Shown here: positions 1 to 8,970 of the stretch, piece by piece | Numbering within the stretch: the first letter of the stretch is position 1 | How the letters are laid out: the number at the start of each line of letters is the position of its first letter | NCBI GenBank assembly: GCA_951812575.1 | Contig: OX638322.1 | Span: 774,850 to 838,849, forward strand | Length of the DNA: 64,000 nt | Reading direction: 5' to 3' | Source of the DNA: Candidatus Binatia bacterium | GTDB lineage: Bacteria > Desulfobacterota > Binatia > Bin18 | Notes under the pieces: model-generated | The model's input: only the letters and a program-made list of their open reading frames with translations | The model's database searches: none | What the model was told of the DNA's origin: nothing | Translations under genes and position numbers: made by a program

Positions 1-417
1 CGCCGTATTACCCGTCACTAGTATCGCGCCCTGTCCGGCTTCGAGCATATGCGGGGTCACCGCCCGAGCCATATACAGCAGCCCCATGATGTTGACCTGA
101 AAGTTGTGCTGAAGACTCGCCGGGTCGATTTCCAGGAAGGTACCAAAGATCGCATCAAAACTGACGGCGTTATGAATCAGGACGGTCGGAGGTCCAAGCT
201 GCTCGGCAACGGCCGCAACCGTGGCATTCACCTCGGCTTCATTGCTGATGTCACACGGATATGCCGTGGTTTCGGCAATCTCCTGCTCGAACCGGGTAAG
301 ACGTTCCGTATTGCGTGCCAGCATGGCAACCCGGTAGCCGCCCGCGGCGAACCGGCGGACGACACCCAGCCCGGTTCCCTGTCCAACACCGGTGACAATA
401 CAGACTTTTTGCGTCAT
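1..417 (-). CDS. SDR family oxidoreductase, 3' end outside window
   Basis: NAD(P)-dependent short-chain dehydrogenase/reductase. Only the first 139 residues lie inside the window and the frame is open to base 1. The cofactor-binding loop reads TGVGQGTG (residues 9-16), and the usual NNAG strand is present as HNAV near residue 90. The catalytic Ser/Tyr/Lys would be in the missing part. The start is the ATG preceded by GGAGGAGGG. It is transcribed divergently from the MFS gene across a 115-base gap in which I see nothing else. Substrate unknown. Confidence 0.85.
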   Translation of the reverse strand, partial: MTQKVCIVTGVGQGTGLGVVRRFAAGGYRVAMLARNTERLTRFEQEIAETTAYPCDISNEAEVNATVAAVAEQLGPPTVLIHNAVSFDAIFGTFLEIDPASLQHNFQVNIMGLLYMARAVTPHMLEAGQGAILVTGNTA

Positions 418-532
418 GCCGACCCTCCTCCCAGGCTGCTTGTGTCAGGCAAGTGACGACAGCATCAAACCGGACGCGCTCCGTCTTGCTCTGTCCACAG
501 CAACCTGATAGCGCGATTCGTCACACTGAGCC

Positions 533-1750
533 ATGCCAACTTCGTCAGAGCCGACCCACCCCGTCAATACACCTCTGTTTCTTATCACAATCGGCGGTAC
601 GGTCTTTGCCGTTTTGACCGCGCTCAGCATGTTGGGACCGTTGCTGGTCGCTATGTCACACGATTGGCACACAACCGTTCCAGCCGTGGCCCAGCTCGTC
701 ACCTCAGCCGCTGTCGCCTGGGCGGCCACGGCCATTGTCGTGGGTCCGTTTTCCGACGCCTATGGCAGAAAACCGATTTTACTGGTTGGTACCTTGCTAG
801 TCGGCTTGGCTTCAATCGGCACGGCCCTGGCTCCGAATCTGCCCAGCGCGGCGGTCTTTCGCATCCTTGCCGGCGTGGGTGGGGGCATGGTCCCACCCAC
901 GTGTATTGCCTTGCTCGGCGACCTCCTGCCCGCTGAAAAACGGGCGCTGGGGGTCGCCGTGGTGACGACCCAGCCGGGTCTGAGCAGCGTGCTCGGTGTC
1001 CCGTTCGTCACCCTCATCGCCGCGTATGCCGGCTGGCGAGCGGCGTTCCTGGCCGTGGGCGCTGCCTTGCTGTTCTGCACGCTGCTGGTGTTTCTCTATA
1101 CACCGGAGCGCAACGCACAGCGAAAGCGGCTCGTTCTTGGCAGCCGCCTCAGACAGGTCGGACGTTTTTCGGTGACCTGGCTGCTGGCCTTCACCAACCT
1201 CACCGTCCGGACCGCCTACGGGCTCATTATGACTTTCTTTCCTCCGTTTCTCCAAGTGACGTATCACCTCAGCACCGCAGAGATCGCCCTGCCGGTTTCC
1301 GTTGTCGCCCTCGGTACAACCTGCGGTCTCTTCCTGGGCGGAAAAATAGGAAAAAGCCGAAGGCGTTTGTCCATAGCGGCGGTCACGGCGCTCATTGCGA
1401 CGCTGCCTGGTATGGCCGCTTTTTTATTGAACGACAGCCTGTGGCTGAGCGTGGCTGTCACCAGCGTGTTTATGGTGCTCACCATGCCGCTGGCAACCCT
1501 CCTTTTTGTTGTCGGCGTCGATGTAGGCGGAACGGCGAGAGGAACGCTGACGGGTGTCTTATCCGGCAGTGGCTATGCCAGTTATGCGGTTGGGGCCGCT
1601 ATCGGGGGACTGGCGGTGGCCCACATCGGCTACGCCGCCCTGTCCTATGCGCTTGTCGCTTCAACCCTGAGCAGCGGTCTGCTGCTGACCCTGCTGATTC
1701 AAACCCGGGCCGAAGACCGGGCGCGGGCATATTTTCGTCAACCGTCATGA
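533..1750 (+). CDS. MFS transporter (drug:H+ antiporter-like)
   Basis: Inner-membrane major facilitator superfamily exporter of 405 residues, with about 12 hydrophobic segments visible along its length. The loop between helices 2 and 3 carries the MFS signature as GPFSDAYGRKP (about residues 68-78). The length and a hydrophobic first helix directly after a short polar N-terminus fit the DHA1-type multidrug or metabolite effluxers. It ends at TGA just before a palindromic repeat and converges on the CmcJ-like gene. Substrate cannot be inferred. No clear Shine-Dalgarno sequence precedes the ATG. Confidence 0.85.
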   Translation: MPTSSEPTHPVNTPLFLITIGGTVFAVLTALSMLGPLLVAMSHDWHTTVPAVAQLVTSAAVAWAATAIVVGPFSDAYGRKPILLVGTLLVGLASIGTALAPNLPSAAVFRILAGVGGGMVPPTCIALLGDLLPAEKRALGVAVVTTQPGLSSVLGVPFVTLIAAYAGWRAAFLAVGAALLFCTLLVFLYTPERNAQRKRLVLGSRLRQVGRFSVTWLLAFTNLTVRTAYGLIMTFFPPFLQVTYHLSTAEIALPVSVVALGTTCGLFLGGKIGKSRRRLSIAAVTALIATLPGMAAFLLNDSLWLSVAVTSVFMVLTMPLATLLFVVGVDVGGTARGTLTGVLSGSGYASYAVGAAIGGLAVAHIGYAALSYALVASTLSSGLLLTLLIQTRAEDRARAYFRQPS

Positions 1751-1758
1751 GCCCCACC

Positions 1759-1780
1759 GGGCAACCACAGGGGGTTGCCC
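1759..1780. repeat. Inverted repeat between convergent genes
   Basis: GGGCAACC and GGTTGCCC form a perfect 8-bp stem around a 6-base loop, followed by CCTAC. It lies between the ends of the MFS gene and the CmcJ-like gene, so it may act as a transcription end in both directions, but there is no T-run. The outer motif (GTAGGGGC on the other strand) is shared with the 28-bp palindrome at 52165-52192, which suggests a dispersed REP-like family. Confidence 0.6.
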
Positions 1781-1807
1781 CTACCATTCCTCCCTGGATT
1801 CCCTCGC

Positions 1808-2827
1808 TCAGGCGTACAGGGCGATACAGCGGACCTCGATGCTCCAGCGCTCGGGCGCGTCGGGAGGGGTGGATGGGTCCTGATAGGCGGTGTGAAAGCT
1901 GAAGGTGCACGGCGTTTTTGTGTCGTCGCTATCGGCCCGACGGCCTTCTGAGCGGGCGAGCGGCCCGGCCGAGTCCCACTGCTTGATCAGCAGGGCCTCA
2001 TCCCGAGTCATGGCCGGGTAGGAATACCACTGGTGTCGCGGCGCGTACTTGGAAAAGTAATTCTCGCCAACCCGATCCTGATAGTGAATTTCGAATACTA
2101 CCAGGTCTTCGGGATGTACGCTCTGCGCGTCGCATAACGCCAGGGGATGGGTCGCGACCGGCTCCGCGGCGATATTACGCCAGACATTAATGATGGCGAA
2201 GCGTCCGTCCGTAGCGAGCACCTGGTGCGCCTTTTCGGGCGCAACGAGCGATTGGCCCTGGTCGAGCACCGAGCGGAGCGTGTCGTTGCCACCGGGCGGT
2301 TGGGCGAGTTGTTGCAGCCGCTCCGGAGCGCTTCGCAGGGTATAATCCCCATGGGCGATAGAGGCCGGACCCTGCACCTGCTGTCCGCCACGAATGCGTC
2401 GCTGGCTTTGCTTGCCCGCGGCCGACCGGACATTATGGTCAAAGGCCGCGACGGAGGCCGCCCCAGTCGCTTCTCTAACGATCTGGGTGCATTGGCGGTA
2501 GTAGTCCTGGATGACTTCCCGATGATCGAAAAAATCGAGGTCCGGACGCTCAAGGGGGCGGGTCAGGAGTTCAAAACCGTTGGCCTCAAGGCTGCGAGGC
2601 GCGTGTCCGTTCTGCCCATCCCCTTCCGCTAGCAATCGAGCATTGTGGACTGGCATCTGCCGCTCATCAAAGACGACTCCCTGCATGCCGCTGTCGCTGC
2701 CGTCCGCATCGCGTCGGAGCAGCACTTTGCCGTTGCGGTAGAGCGAACTCTGAAGAGAGGAGTCGAGGTAGTTGAGCCAACCCAAACTGTCCGTGTCGCC
2801 GGTGGCCGGTGCTGTGACTCTGGTCAT
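1808..2827 (-). CDS. CmcJ/NvfI family oxidoreductase
   Basis: Protein of 339 residues related to CmcJ/NvfI, a family that includes fungal GA4-desaturase-like enzymes and the bacterial cephamycin factor CmcJ. These are thought to be iron/2-oxoglutarate-type oxygenases in secondary metabolism. Family blocks visible in order are FDHNVR, HGDYT, NVWR, HQWYSYPAM and FHTAYQDPS near the C-terminus. The start is the ATG with GGAAGGAAAATAT upstream. A longer TTG start five codons earlier is less likely. It stands alone, convergent with the MFS gene. No biosynthetic cluster surrounds it, so the substrate is unknown. Confidence 0.75.
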   Translation of the reverse strand: MTRVTAPATGDTDSLGWLNYLDSSLQSSLYRNGKVLLRRDADGSDSGMQGVVFDERQMPVHNARLLAEGDGQNGHAPRSLEANGFELLTRPLERPDLDFFDHREVIQDYYRQCTQIVREATGAASVAAFDHNVRSAAGKQSQRRIRGGQQVQGPASIAHGDYTLRSAPERLQQLAQPPGGNDTLRSVLDQGQSLVAPEKAHQVLATDGRFAIINVWRNIAAEPVATHPLALCDAQSVHPEDLVVFEIHYQDRVGENYFSKYAPRHQWYSYPAMTRDEALLIKQWDSAGPLARSEGRRADSDDTKTPCTFSFHTAYQDPSTPPDAPERWSIEVRCIALYA

Positions 2828-3030
2828 ATATTTTCCTTCCAAGCTGTGAACGGATGCCGCCCCAGATTTGAGCGTAGATCATATCGCCCACCCGCCTCAT
2901 ATGACAAGGCATCTTCCTCTACTTGACACTTCCATCCTTCCTCTGCTTTTGTGTTCTGCTATCCGGGAGCCTGAGCGAGAAACCCGACGTTCCAGCTTTT
3001 CGGCTTTCTATGACTATAAGGAGAGCATCG

Positions 3031-4467
3031 ATGAAGAGACGCATCTATTTCAACGCCTTTCATATGAACTGTGTGGTCCATCAGTCCCCCGGCCTGTGGG
3101 TCCGCGACGATGACCATATGACCGAGTACACCGACCTCAATCAGTGGGTCGAATTTGCAAAGATCGTCGAACGGGGAAAATTCGATGCCATCTTCCTGGC
3201 CGACGTGCTCGGCGTGTACGATGTGTTTCGAGGCAACCGGGAAGCCGCGCTGACCGAAGCCGCCCAGATACCGGTCAACGATCCCATGCTGCTCATCCCG
3301 GCCATGGCCTATGCCACCGAGCATATCGGGTTCGGTTTTACGAGCTCCATCATTCAAAACCACCCGTTCACGTTTGCTCGCCTCATTTCCACCCTGGACC
3401 ATCTCACCAAAGGTCGGATCGCCTGGAATATTGTGACGTCATATCTCGAAAGCGCAGGTCGAAACTACGGCCAGGCCGGTTTAGCAGAGCATGATAATCG
3501 CTACGACATCGCGGATGAGTACTGCGACGTGTGTTACAAACTGTGGGAGAAGAGCTGGGAAGATGATGCCGTGCTTAAAGATGTTAAGCGCGGGGTTTAT
3601 GCCGACCCAACCAAAGTCCACGATGTCAGCCATGAAGGCAAATACTATAAGGTTGAAGGCTGCCACCTGGCTGAACCCTCCCCGCAACGGACGCCCGTCT
3701 TGTTTCAGGCTGGTGCCTCAGATCGGGGTCGTGCCTTCGCGGCTCAGCACGCGGAAGCTGTTTTTGTCATTGGCTCAAAGCCTGAGGTCGATGGCCAGTA
3801 TATTAAGGATATCCGCAAGATCGCTCGCAAGAACGGCAGGAACCCAGAGGACATCTTGTGTTTTGCATATATGAAGGTGATTACCGGTGAGACCGAAGCC
3901 GCGGCGAAACGGCGCTATGAAGAGTACTTTGAGCAGTGCAGCTACGATGGCGGGCTCGCCTTGTTAAGCGGCTGGAGCGGCATAGACTTCGGGCAGTTTG
4001 AGCCAGACCAGCCGCTTGAGTATATCGAGACCAATGCCATTCGCACCCTCGTTCACAGCTTTACCGAGGGTGATCCAAATCGCAAATGGACGTTGCGAGA
4101 CCTCGCCCGCTATGTCGGTATTGGCGGAGCCGGCCCGGTTCTGGTCGGCACGCCCGAGAGCATTGCCGACCAGTTCGAGGACTGGATAGACGCGGGAGTG
4201 GACGGGTTTAACCTGGCCTATGCCACCACGCCGGGTTCATTTGAGGAGTTTGTTGACGGAGTGGTGCCTGTGCTGCAAAAACGCGGTCGCATGCAAAAGG
4301 AATATCGGGAAGGCACGTTGCGCGAGAAGCTGTACGACAAGGGACCACGGCTCAGCGTACCGCACCCGGCGGCCCTGCACCGACAGTCCTTATTGGGTGC
4401 CAGGAGTGAGGCGGACCGGAGCGCCCCGAATAGTCACCCAGCGGCCAGCGCGTCAGTGGCAAAGTAA
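3031..4467 (+). CDS. LLM class flavin-dependent monooxygenase, NtaA/DszA-like
   Basis: FMN-dependent luciferase-like monooxygenase of 478 residues, the size of the NtaA/SnaA/DszA group that oxidises nitrilotriacetate, EDTA or dibenzothiophene sulfone with FMNH2 from a separate reductase. The N-terminus MKRRIYFNAFHMNC and the blocks GFGFTSSIIQNHPF and GRIAWNIVTSYLESAGRNYG are typical. The start is the ATG after AAGGAG. An upstream in-frame ATG at 2923 would add 36 residues unlike the family. A PPOX-type flavoprotein lies downstream on the other strand. No reductase partner is adjacent. The true substrate is not predictable. Confidence 0.85.
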   Translation: MKRRIYFNAFHMNCVVHQSPGLWVRDDDHMTEYTDLNQWVEFAKIVERGKFDAIFLADVLGVYDVFRGNREAALTEAAQIPVNDPMLLIPAMAYATEHIGFGFTSSIIQNHPFTFARLISTLDHLTKGRIAWNIVTSYLESAGRNYGQAGLAEHDNRYDIADEYCDVCYKLWEKSWEDDAVLKDVKRGVYADPTKVHDVSHEGKYYKVEGCHLAEPSPQRTPVLFQAGASDRGRAFAAQHAEAVFVIGSKPEVDGQYIKDIRKIARKNGRNPEDILCFAYMKVITGETEAAAKRRYEEYFEQCSYDGGLALLSGWSGIDFGQFEPDQPLEYIETNAIRTLVHSFTEGDPNRKWTLRDLARYVGIGGAGPVLVGTPESIADQFEDWIDAGVDGFNLAYATTPGSFEEFVDGVVPVLQKRGRMQKEYREGTLREKLYDKGPRLSVPHPAALHRQSLLGARSEADRSAPNSHPAASASVAK

Positions 4468-4475
4468 GGCAAGCA

Positions 4476-4515
4476 CTGAGGTGTCGGCTGAGCGCAGCTT
4501 CAGCCGACACCTCAG
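4476..4515. terminator. Strong hairpin between convergent genes
   Basis: A perfect 16-bp stem, CTGAGGTGTCGGCTGA paired with its complement, around an 8-base loop. It begins 9 bases after the stop of the LLM gene and covers the stop codon of the PPOX gene on the other strand, so it can serve as a shared bidirectional terminator. No long T-run follows on either strand. Confidence 0.7.
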
Positions 4516-4943
4516 CTAAACTCCATCTCGTCAGCAAAATCCCAGACCCGCAGCACGCCCGGTTTAACCCGAATCAGCACAAGGTCGGCCTCGCGGAAGG
4601 TCTCAACATAAGCCGGTCCCTGCTTGGCTCCCAGATAGCGCGTGGCGATCCGCTGGATAGTCTCAAACGCGTCCGCCCGCTCGATACTGGCCTCCCCGCG
4701 TACCTCAATCCCCCGGTAGGGAGGGCTATCTTCGGCCACACTGATACTCACCTTCGCATCGCGCCGAATATGACGAGCCTTAGTATCCTCGCTCGCGACC
4801 GCAACTGAGAATCCGCCGTCTTGCCACTCGTGCCAGACGGGTGACATCAGGATCGTCCCGTCTTTGAAATGCGTCGCCAGGATTGCGCATTTGGGCTGAT
4901 CCAGGAAATCGCCAAGGTCTTCGGGGTGTAGATTCTTTCGCAT
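4512..4943 (-). CDS. PPOX class (split-barrel flavin/F420-binding) protein
   Basis: Protein of 143 residues with the pyridoxamine 5'-phosphate oxidase-like split-barrel fold, which binds FMN, F420 or haem and usually reduces or oxidises small molecules. The pattern PKCAILATHFKDGTILMSPVWH near residue 17-38 is the first two strands, RGIEVRGEASIE the central one, and the end RVWDFADEMEFS is usual for this group. GAGGGAG precedes the ATG. It heads a small leftward cluster with a 62-codon open frame and a GST gene, spaced 24 bases or less. Cofactor not certain. Confidence 0.8.
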   Translation of the reverse strand: MRKNLHPEDLGDFLDQPKCAILATHFKDGTILMSPVWHEWQDGGFSVAVASEDTKARHIRRDAKVSISVAEDSPPYRGIEVRGEASIERADAFETIQRIATRYLGAKQGPAYVETFREADLVLIRVKPGVLRVWDFADEMEFS

Positions 4944-4966
4944 GATTCTCCCTCACCGCCGGCTAG

Positions 4967-5155
4967 CTACGGGTAGACGCAGGGCCGCGTAGACCACTCG
5001 TACACAACGCCCTCGGCCGTCAGCCTGCCGGATGCCGACGCTGAGGCCGACGTTTCAATCTCCCTCACAACCGCGGTCGGTATCTCGCTCGGGTTGACCA
5101 GCCGCCCGTCAACAAAGATATCAACCACCAGGTCGGGCCCGCTATCGGTTTCCAT
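4967..5155 (-). CDS. Small hypothetical protein
   Basis: Possible 62-residue acidic protein starting 5 bases after the GST stop codon and ending 24 bases before the PPOX gene, on the same strand. It reads as plausible sequence (DLVVDIFVDGRLVNPSEIP, then a Ser/Ala run ETSASASAS) and has no hydrophobic segment. The ribosome site is weak. I do not recognise a family. Its position in a tight operon is the main support, and it could be chance. Confidence 0.45.
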   Translation of the reverse strand: METDSGPDLVVDIFVDGRLVNPSEIPTAVVREIETSASASASGRLTAEGVVYEWSTRPCVYP

Positions 5156-5159
5156 CAGT

Positions 5160-5846
5160 CTAATCGTCCGAAAAGCCGCATACCTTGGCCCCCCGCACCG
5201 AAGCCGGCTTCTCGGTACAGCGGGTATACCAGGCGACCACATGGGGGAAATCCGCGTCCAGCTTCAAATCTCCCCGCGCTCCATAGCCCCAGTCGAGGCA
5301 GCCAACCCAGGGGAAGGTCGCGATGTCGGCAATCGTGTACTCGTCACCCACCAAATACTCCCGACCGTCCAGACGTTTTTCCAACACCCCCAGGAGTCGC
5401 CGGGCCTCATTGGTATAGCGCTCGGTCGGGTAGGGAATGCGCTCTTTGGCGAATTTATAGAAGTGGCCGAACTGCCCGAACATGGGTCCGACCCCAGCCA
5501 TCTGAAAGAACAACCACTGGATGCATTCGCTGCGTCGGTGGGGGTCAGCCGGCAGTAGCTTGCCCGTCTTCTCCGCCAGGTATAACAGCATGGCCCCGGA
5601 CTCAAAAATGGACAGCGGCTTCCCGCCCGGACCGTCGGGGTCAACCATGGCGGGGATTTTCGAGTTAGGACAGACCGCGATGAACTCCTCGCTGAACTGC
5701 TCGTTCTCCAGGATATTCACCTTATGGGCCTCATACGCCAGCCCCAATTCTTCGAGAGCGATACCTGCCTTCTGGCCGTTCGGGGTTGCCAGTGAATAGA
5801 GTTGAATGCGGTCAGGGTGTTCGATGGGCCACTTCTTGTCACTCAT
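5160..5846 (-). CDS. Glutathione S-transferase, YfcG/Nu-class-like
   Basis: Glutathione S-transferase family protein of 228 residues, most like the YfcG/YghU (Nu) group that reduces disulfides and peroxides with glutathione. The N-terminal thioredoxin-like half has LYSLATPNGQKAGIALEE with Thr-Pro-Asn in the active-site loop and NSKIPAM followed by FESGAMLLYLAEKTG, which supplies the glutathione-binding cis-Pro and Glu-Ser. The helical C-terminal half carries YTIADIATFPWV. GAAGGAGA precedes the ATG. It follows the LLM oxidoreductase by 18 bases, consistent with one transcript for xenobiotic turnover. Confidence 0.9.
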   Translation of the reverse strand: MSDKKWPIEHPDRIQLYSLATPNGQKAGIALEELGLAYEAHKVNILENEQFSEEFIAVCPNSKIPAMVDPDGPGGKPLSIFESGAMLLYLAEKTGKLLPADPHRRSECIQWLFFQMAGVGPMFGQFGHFYKFAKERIPYPTERYTNEARRLLGVLEKRLDGREYLVGDEYTIADIATFPWVGCLDWGYGARGDLKLDADFPHVVAWYTRCTEKPASVRGAKVCGFSDD

Positions 5847-5864
5847 AGAGTCTCCTTCTGCGGA

Positions 5865-6731
5865 CTAGGCCAGCTTCATTTCCTTTGCAAAGTGTTCCAT
5901 GAGGCGCATGAGTTCGGCAAATTCATTCGTCCAGGCGCGGAACGACAGATAGACGTGATGCACTCCCAGCTCGGCGTAGCGTGGAATGTCCTGAATGAGC
6001 TGATCCACGCTCGGTGCCCCGAGCGGCAGCATGCAAATCTGCAAGTCGTCCGGATTGCGGCCGGCCTGAGAGGTCAATTCCCGTAGGGCTGCCAAAGGCT
6101 CTTGGATATCATCCGGTCCCTTGCCCATGGCAATCCAGCCATCGCCACGACGCGCTATGCGGCGCAGGGCGCCCTTGGTCATCCCCCCGACAAGAATGGG
6201 CGGGTGCGGCTGCTGGACCGGCTTGGGAATGAATTTGATGTCGGCGAACTGAAAATGCTTGCCGCTAAACGCCGGCGTTTCCTGCGTCCAGACCGCCTTG
6301 AAGATATCCATGGTCTCATTCGTGCGGGCTCCCCGCTCTGTGATCGACGTGCCCAGGGCGGTAAACTCCTGCTCCAGCCAGCCCGCCCCCACGCCGACAA
6401 CCGTCCGTCCGCCGGATAAGACATCGATGGTGGCAAGGGCCTTTGCCGCGGCTAAGGGATGCCGGTAGGGAAGAATCAGGACTGCGGTGCCGAGCTTGAC
6501 GGTTGTCGTCTTATACGCCAGGGCCGCCAGGACGGTGAGCGGATCAAGAAAAGGGTCTTCCGGATTGAAGGCATAACTTCCCTCAATCTTGGACGGGAAG
6601 ACAATATGGTCGGCTACCCACAGCGTCCCATAGCCCAGCGCTTCCGCAGTGGTGGCTGCGGTCAAAATCCGCTCAGCCGGGTTTTCATGCGCAAAGGCGC
6701 TGAAGTGAGGCAAAATAATTCCGTAGTCCAT
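5865..6731 (-). CDS. LLM class F420-dependent oxidoreductase (TIGR03619-like)
   Basis: Luciferase-like alpha/beta-barrel enzyme of 288 residues. The opening MDYGIILPHF, the block GYGTLWVADHIVFP, the DPLTVLAALA segment and GVGAGWLEQEF are those of the TIGR03619 subgroup of putative F420-dependent oxidoreductases. These transfer hydride from F420H2 or FMNH2 to unknown substrates. AAAGGA precedes the ATG. It leads the rightmost part of a leftward run with the GST. A paralogue of the same subgroup sits at 23471-24307. Confidence 0.85.
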   Translation of the reverse strand: MDYGIILPHFSAFAHENPAERILTAATTAEALGYGTLWVADHIVFPSKIEGSYAFNPEDPFLDPLTVLAALAYKTTTVKLGTAVLILPYRHPLAAAKALATIDVLSGGRTVVGVGAGWLEQEFTALGTSITERGARTNETMDIFKAVWTQETPAFSGKHFQFADIKFIPKPVQQPHPPILVGGMTKGALRRIARRGDGWIAMGKGPDDIQEPLAALRELTSQAGRNPDDLQICMLPLGAPSVDQLIQDIPRYAELGVHHVYLSFRAWTNEFAELMRLMEHFAKEMKLA

Positions 6732-6772
6732 GCTGGTCCTTTCTTGGAAGCGCTGAGTTTGAAGGCATACAC

Positions 6773-6943
6773 CTATAATTTCTTCTCGTCACTCCTCCTC
6801 AAATCCAAAGGGGTCAAACCGGAGTGTCCGGCAAACTTGGGCGGAATCTCAATCAACGCCTTGTTGATAGGTACCGGTACGGGATTGAGGTCTATCGCCT
6901 CTAACGGTAGCGCCACCTCAATGAGTTTCTTTCGTCGTGGCAT
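6773..6943 (-). pseudogene. DUF1156 DNA methylase remnant with internal deletion
   Basis: A 56-codon frame that begins [17 protein letters not shown], the N-terminus typical of large DUF1156-type adenine-specific DNA methylases (normally about 900 residues). It jumps at residue 18 to [20 protein letters not shown], which in that family is found several hundred residues later, after the Gly-rich SAM site. It then ends in an unrelated tail. Both blocks contain a PLEA-like stretch in the family, so the jump may be a deletion at short homology. An alternative start six codons upstream (6961) overlaps the ParA stop. Non-functional. The family matches are from memory. Confidence 0.65.
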
Positions 6944-6953
6944 GGCCCGCGTC

Positions 6954-7946
6954 TCACCCATGCGCTGACCCCGTTCTGTGTAATATCGTTTCAGTCATCT
7001 TTTTGAATTCCACGTAACATTTCGTAACGCTTTGGGCGTGTGAACCGATGGCGCCATCAGCCGGTTTGAGAAAAAAGACGGGCTTTCTCGCCTCCTGCGC
7101 CATAGGCATTAGACTCTGATAATGGCGAACCAGCCCCACACGATTGGGATCATCGTCTTCAGCTATGGGACCTCCTGTTTGAGCAAGAACATATTCCAGA
7201 TACGTCGTCGGTATTCTCTCGACCCATCTCTGATACGCTTTCACGGGACGGCTTTTTCGCTCGATATGCTGCATGACAATATACCCTGCCGGTGTCATTG
7301 TGCCGGAGGGGAGTGGAATGTGCAGATTCTCTGGTTTTTGTTCCAACCTCTGCTTCCAGCCGCGGCGCCACATTCTCAGCGTAGGCCCGAGGTTTTTGAG
7401 ACCCTGAAGAGAATAGAGGTCAGGAGCGAGAGGGGAGATTACGTAGTCTGCGGCAATCAAGGACGAGCGGTTGATCGCTCCAAGATTTGGTCCGACGTCA
7501 ATCAGGACGATATTTGCACCAACCTTCTCGGCAGCCGTATAAATGATACGGTAAAATGCGGTGATCGCACGAAACGCGGCAGGGTCATGATCCAGGCAGC
7601 GAGGCCAACTGTCCGAGAGCTTATCCTCAAACTGGGACAACCCAAGGTCACCAGGGATCAGATACAGGCCGTCCCGAATGCTCTCCGTATGCGCCGGATC
7701 AATATCGCCAGTTCCTTCTAAAATTGGTGAGATACAGGGCAGAATACTTTGATGCTCTTGTTCCTTCTCCGGCCAGAGCATTTCCAGGCGCTCTTCATCC
7801 AGAAACATACTCGAAAGATTAGCCTGCGGGTCCAGGTCGGCTGCCAATACCTTTTGCCCCAGTTCCATCATCATCCAGGCAATGTGGTAGACTAATGTCG
7901 TTTTCCCCACACCCCCCTTATTATTGAAAAAGGCGATTGTTCTCAT
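6954..7946 (-). CDS. ParA/Soj-like ATPase
   Basis: ParA family ATPase of 330 residues with the deviant Walker A motif [10 protein letters not shown] (about residues 8-17), the switch [10 protein letters not shown] and [11 protein letters not shown]. ParA proteins move plasmids or complexes by ATP-dependent DNA binding, but this version is of the kind found inside defence islands beside helicase and DUF1156 methylase genes rather than with a ParB. Its ATG overlaps the stop of the AlbA_2 gene (ATGA), so the two were one operon. It appears complete and unbroken although its upstream and downstream neighbours are degraded. Confidence 0.85.
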   Translation of the reverse strand: MRTIAFFNNKGGVGKTTLVYHIAWMMMELGQKVLAADLDPQANLSSMFLDEERLEMLWPEKEQEHQSILPCISPILEGTGDIDPAHTESIRDGLYLIPGDLGLSQFEDKLSDSWPRCLDHDPAAFRAITAFYRIIYTAAEKVGANIVLIDVGPNLGAINRSSLIAADYVISPLAPDLYSLQGLKNLGPTLRMWRRGWKQRLEQKPENLHIPLPSGTMTPAGYIVMQHIERKSRPVKAYQRWVERIPTTYLEYVLAQTGGPIAEDDDPNRVGLVRHYQSLMPMAQEARKPVFFLKPADGAIGSHAQSVTKCYVEFKKMTETILHRTGSAHG

Positions 7947-8970
7947 GGTTTAGCCTCAAACACCTTTACAAGGAAAAAGGCCGCCTGGCTAACATCAAAC
8001 TCAGCAAGCGGGTTCCCGTTTGTGCGCAGAACATCCTGGACTGTCGCTATCCCGCGACCGAACTGATTGACATAATCGAGGTTCTTCATAGCCTCGGCTA
8101 TTTTTGGATTCCGGTAATCATTCTGGTGAGGAAAATTAGCAGCAGCACCGTATAGTCCACCTGGATTCTGAATTTCGATCCGGTCGGAAAACCAATAAAA
8201 CCGAATCGGCGCATTCGACTGATAGTCACGATGCATAACCGCATTCATCAGCAATTCACGAATGACCCACTGTGGATACGGAGTGATCTGTTTTTCCCGT
8301 AAGGCGGAAACCGGAACGGGACGAGACGGAAAGAGCGTTTGGACAAACGCCTCCAATGTGTGAAGGCTTGTAGGCAGGTCTCCTGTGAATCTTCGCTCGT
8401 CAAGAATGTCAGATTCCAAGCCGGCTCCAGCGTAGCGAACATACTGAATATACGAGCCAGGCAACCAATTTTGTGGCGCTTCCGAAAACAACAGGGCTCC
8501 AGCGTTCGTGACACATTGGTTCCCTATGTCCCATAACCCCAGGGCGGCCATCTGCTGCAATATGTCGCGATTGTTCTCCGCGATGATCTCTGGAGCCACA
8601 GCGGCGTTTCGGTAATCATCGAAGAGTGAGTGGACGATTTGATCCTGGCCACAGCCAAGACAGGGCTGCATATCAAATGTTCTGGCATTATGTATCCGAC
8701 GCTCGGTGAGTATGCGTTCGTCCTGTTCGTTAGCGATGCCCCGACGTGGGCCAACCCGAATCCAGACCCTCCCACGGTAGCGAACCGGCGGCATGTTGGA
8801 CGGCTGAACTTCCACCACGGCAATATCGCCTTCGGGAAAAGAGCGTTTGTAAACGGCCAGAGACGGCAGAGGGACAATCTGGCCAGAGTCACGTTCGTCG
8901 AAACGGTACGTTCCACATTATCGGCCTCGATATCTGTCAGAAGCGCCTTGATTGTTTCGTCGGTCAACAC
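7943..8970 (-). pseudogene. AlbA_2/Schlafen-type ATP-binding protein, deleted and frameshifted
   Basis: The GTG start is followed by MLTDETIKALLTDIEADNVE, the usual beginning of an AlbA_2 (Schlafen-like) domain protein. About codon 25 the reading frame breaks, and the protein resumes in another frame at SGQIVPLPSLAVYKRSFPEG and VRYRGRVWIRVGPRRGIA. The 50-60 residues that normally lie between, the core of the AlbA_2 domain, are missing. The remaining 291-codon frame (7943-8818) holds the C-terminal half with MNAVMHRDY and NPGGLYG, the RecG-like HATPase-related region. The start overlaps the helicase remnant and the stop overlaps parA, so an operon organisation persists. Confidence 0.75.

Noticed and set aside
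2923..3030. Possible 36-residue hydrophobic N-terminal extension of the NtaA-like monooxygenase
   Set aside because: Looks like a signal peptide at first sight, but the family is cytosolic, AAGGAG stands before the inner ATG at 3031, and homologous sequence begins there.
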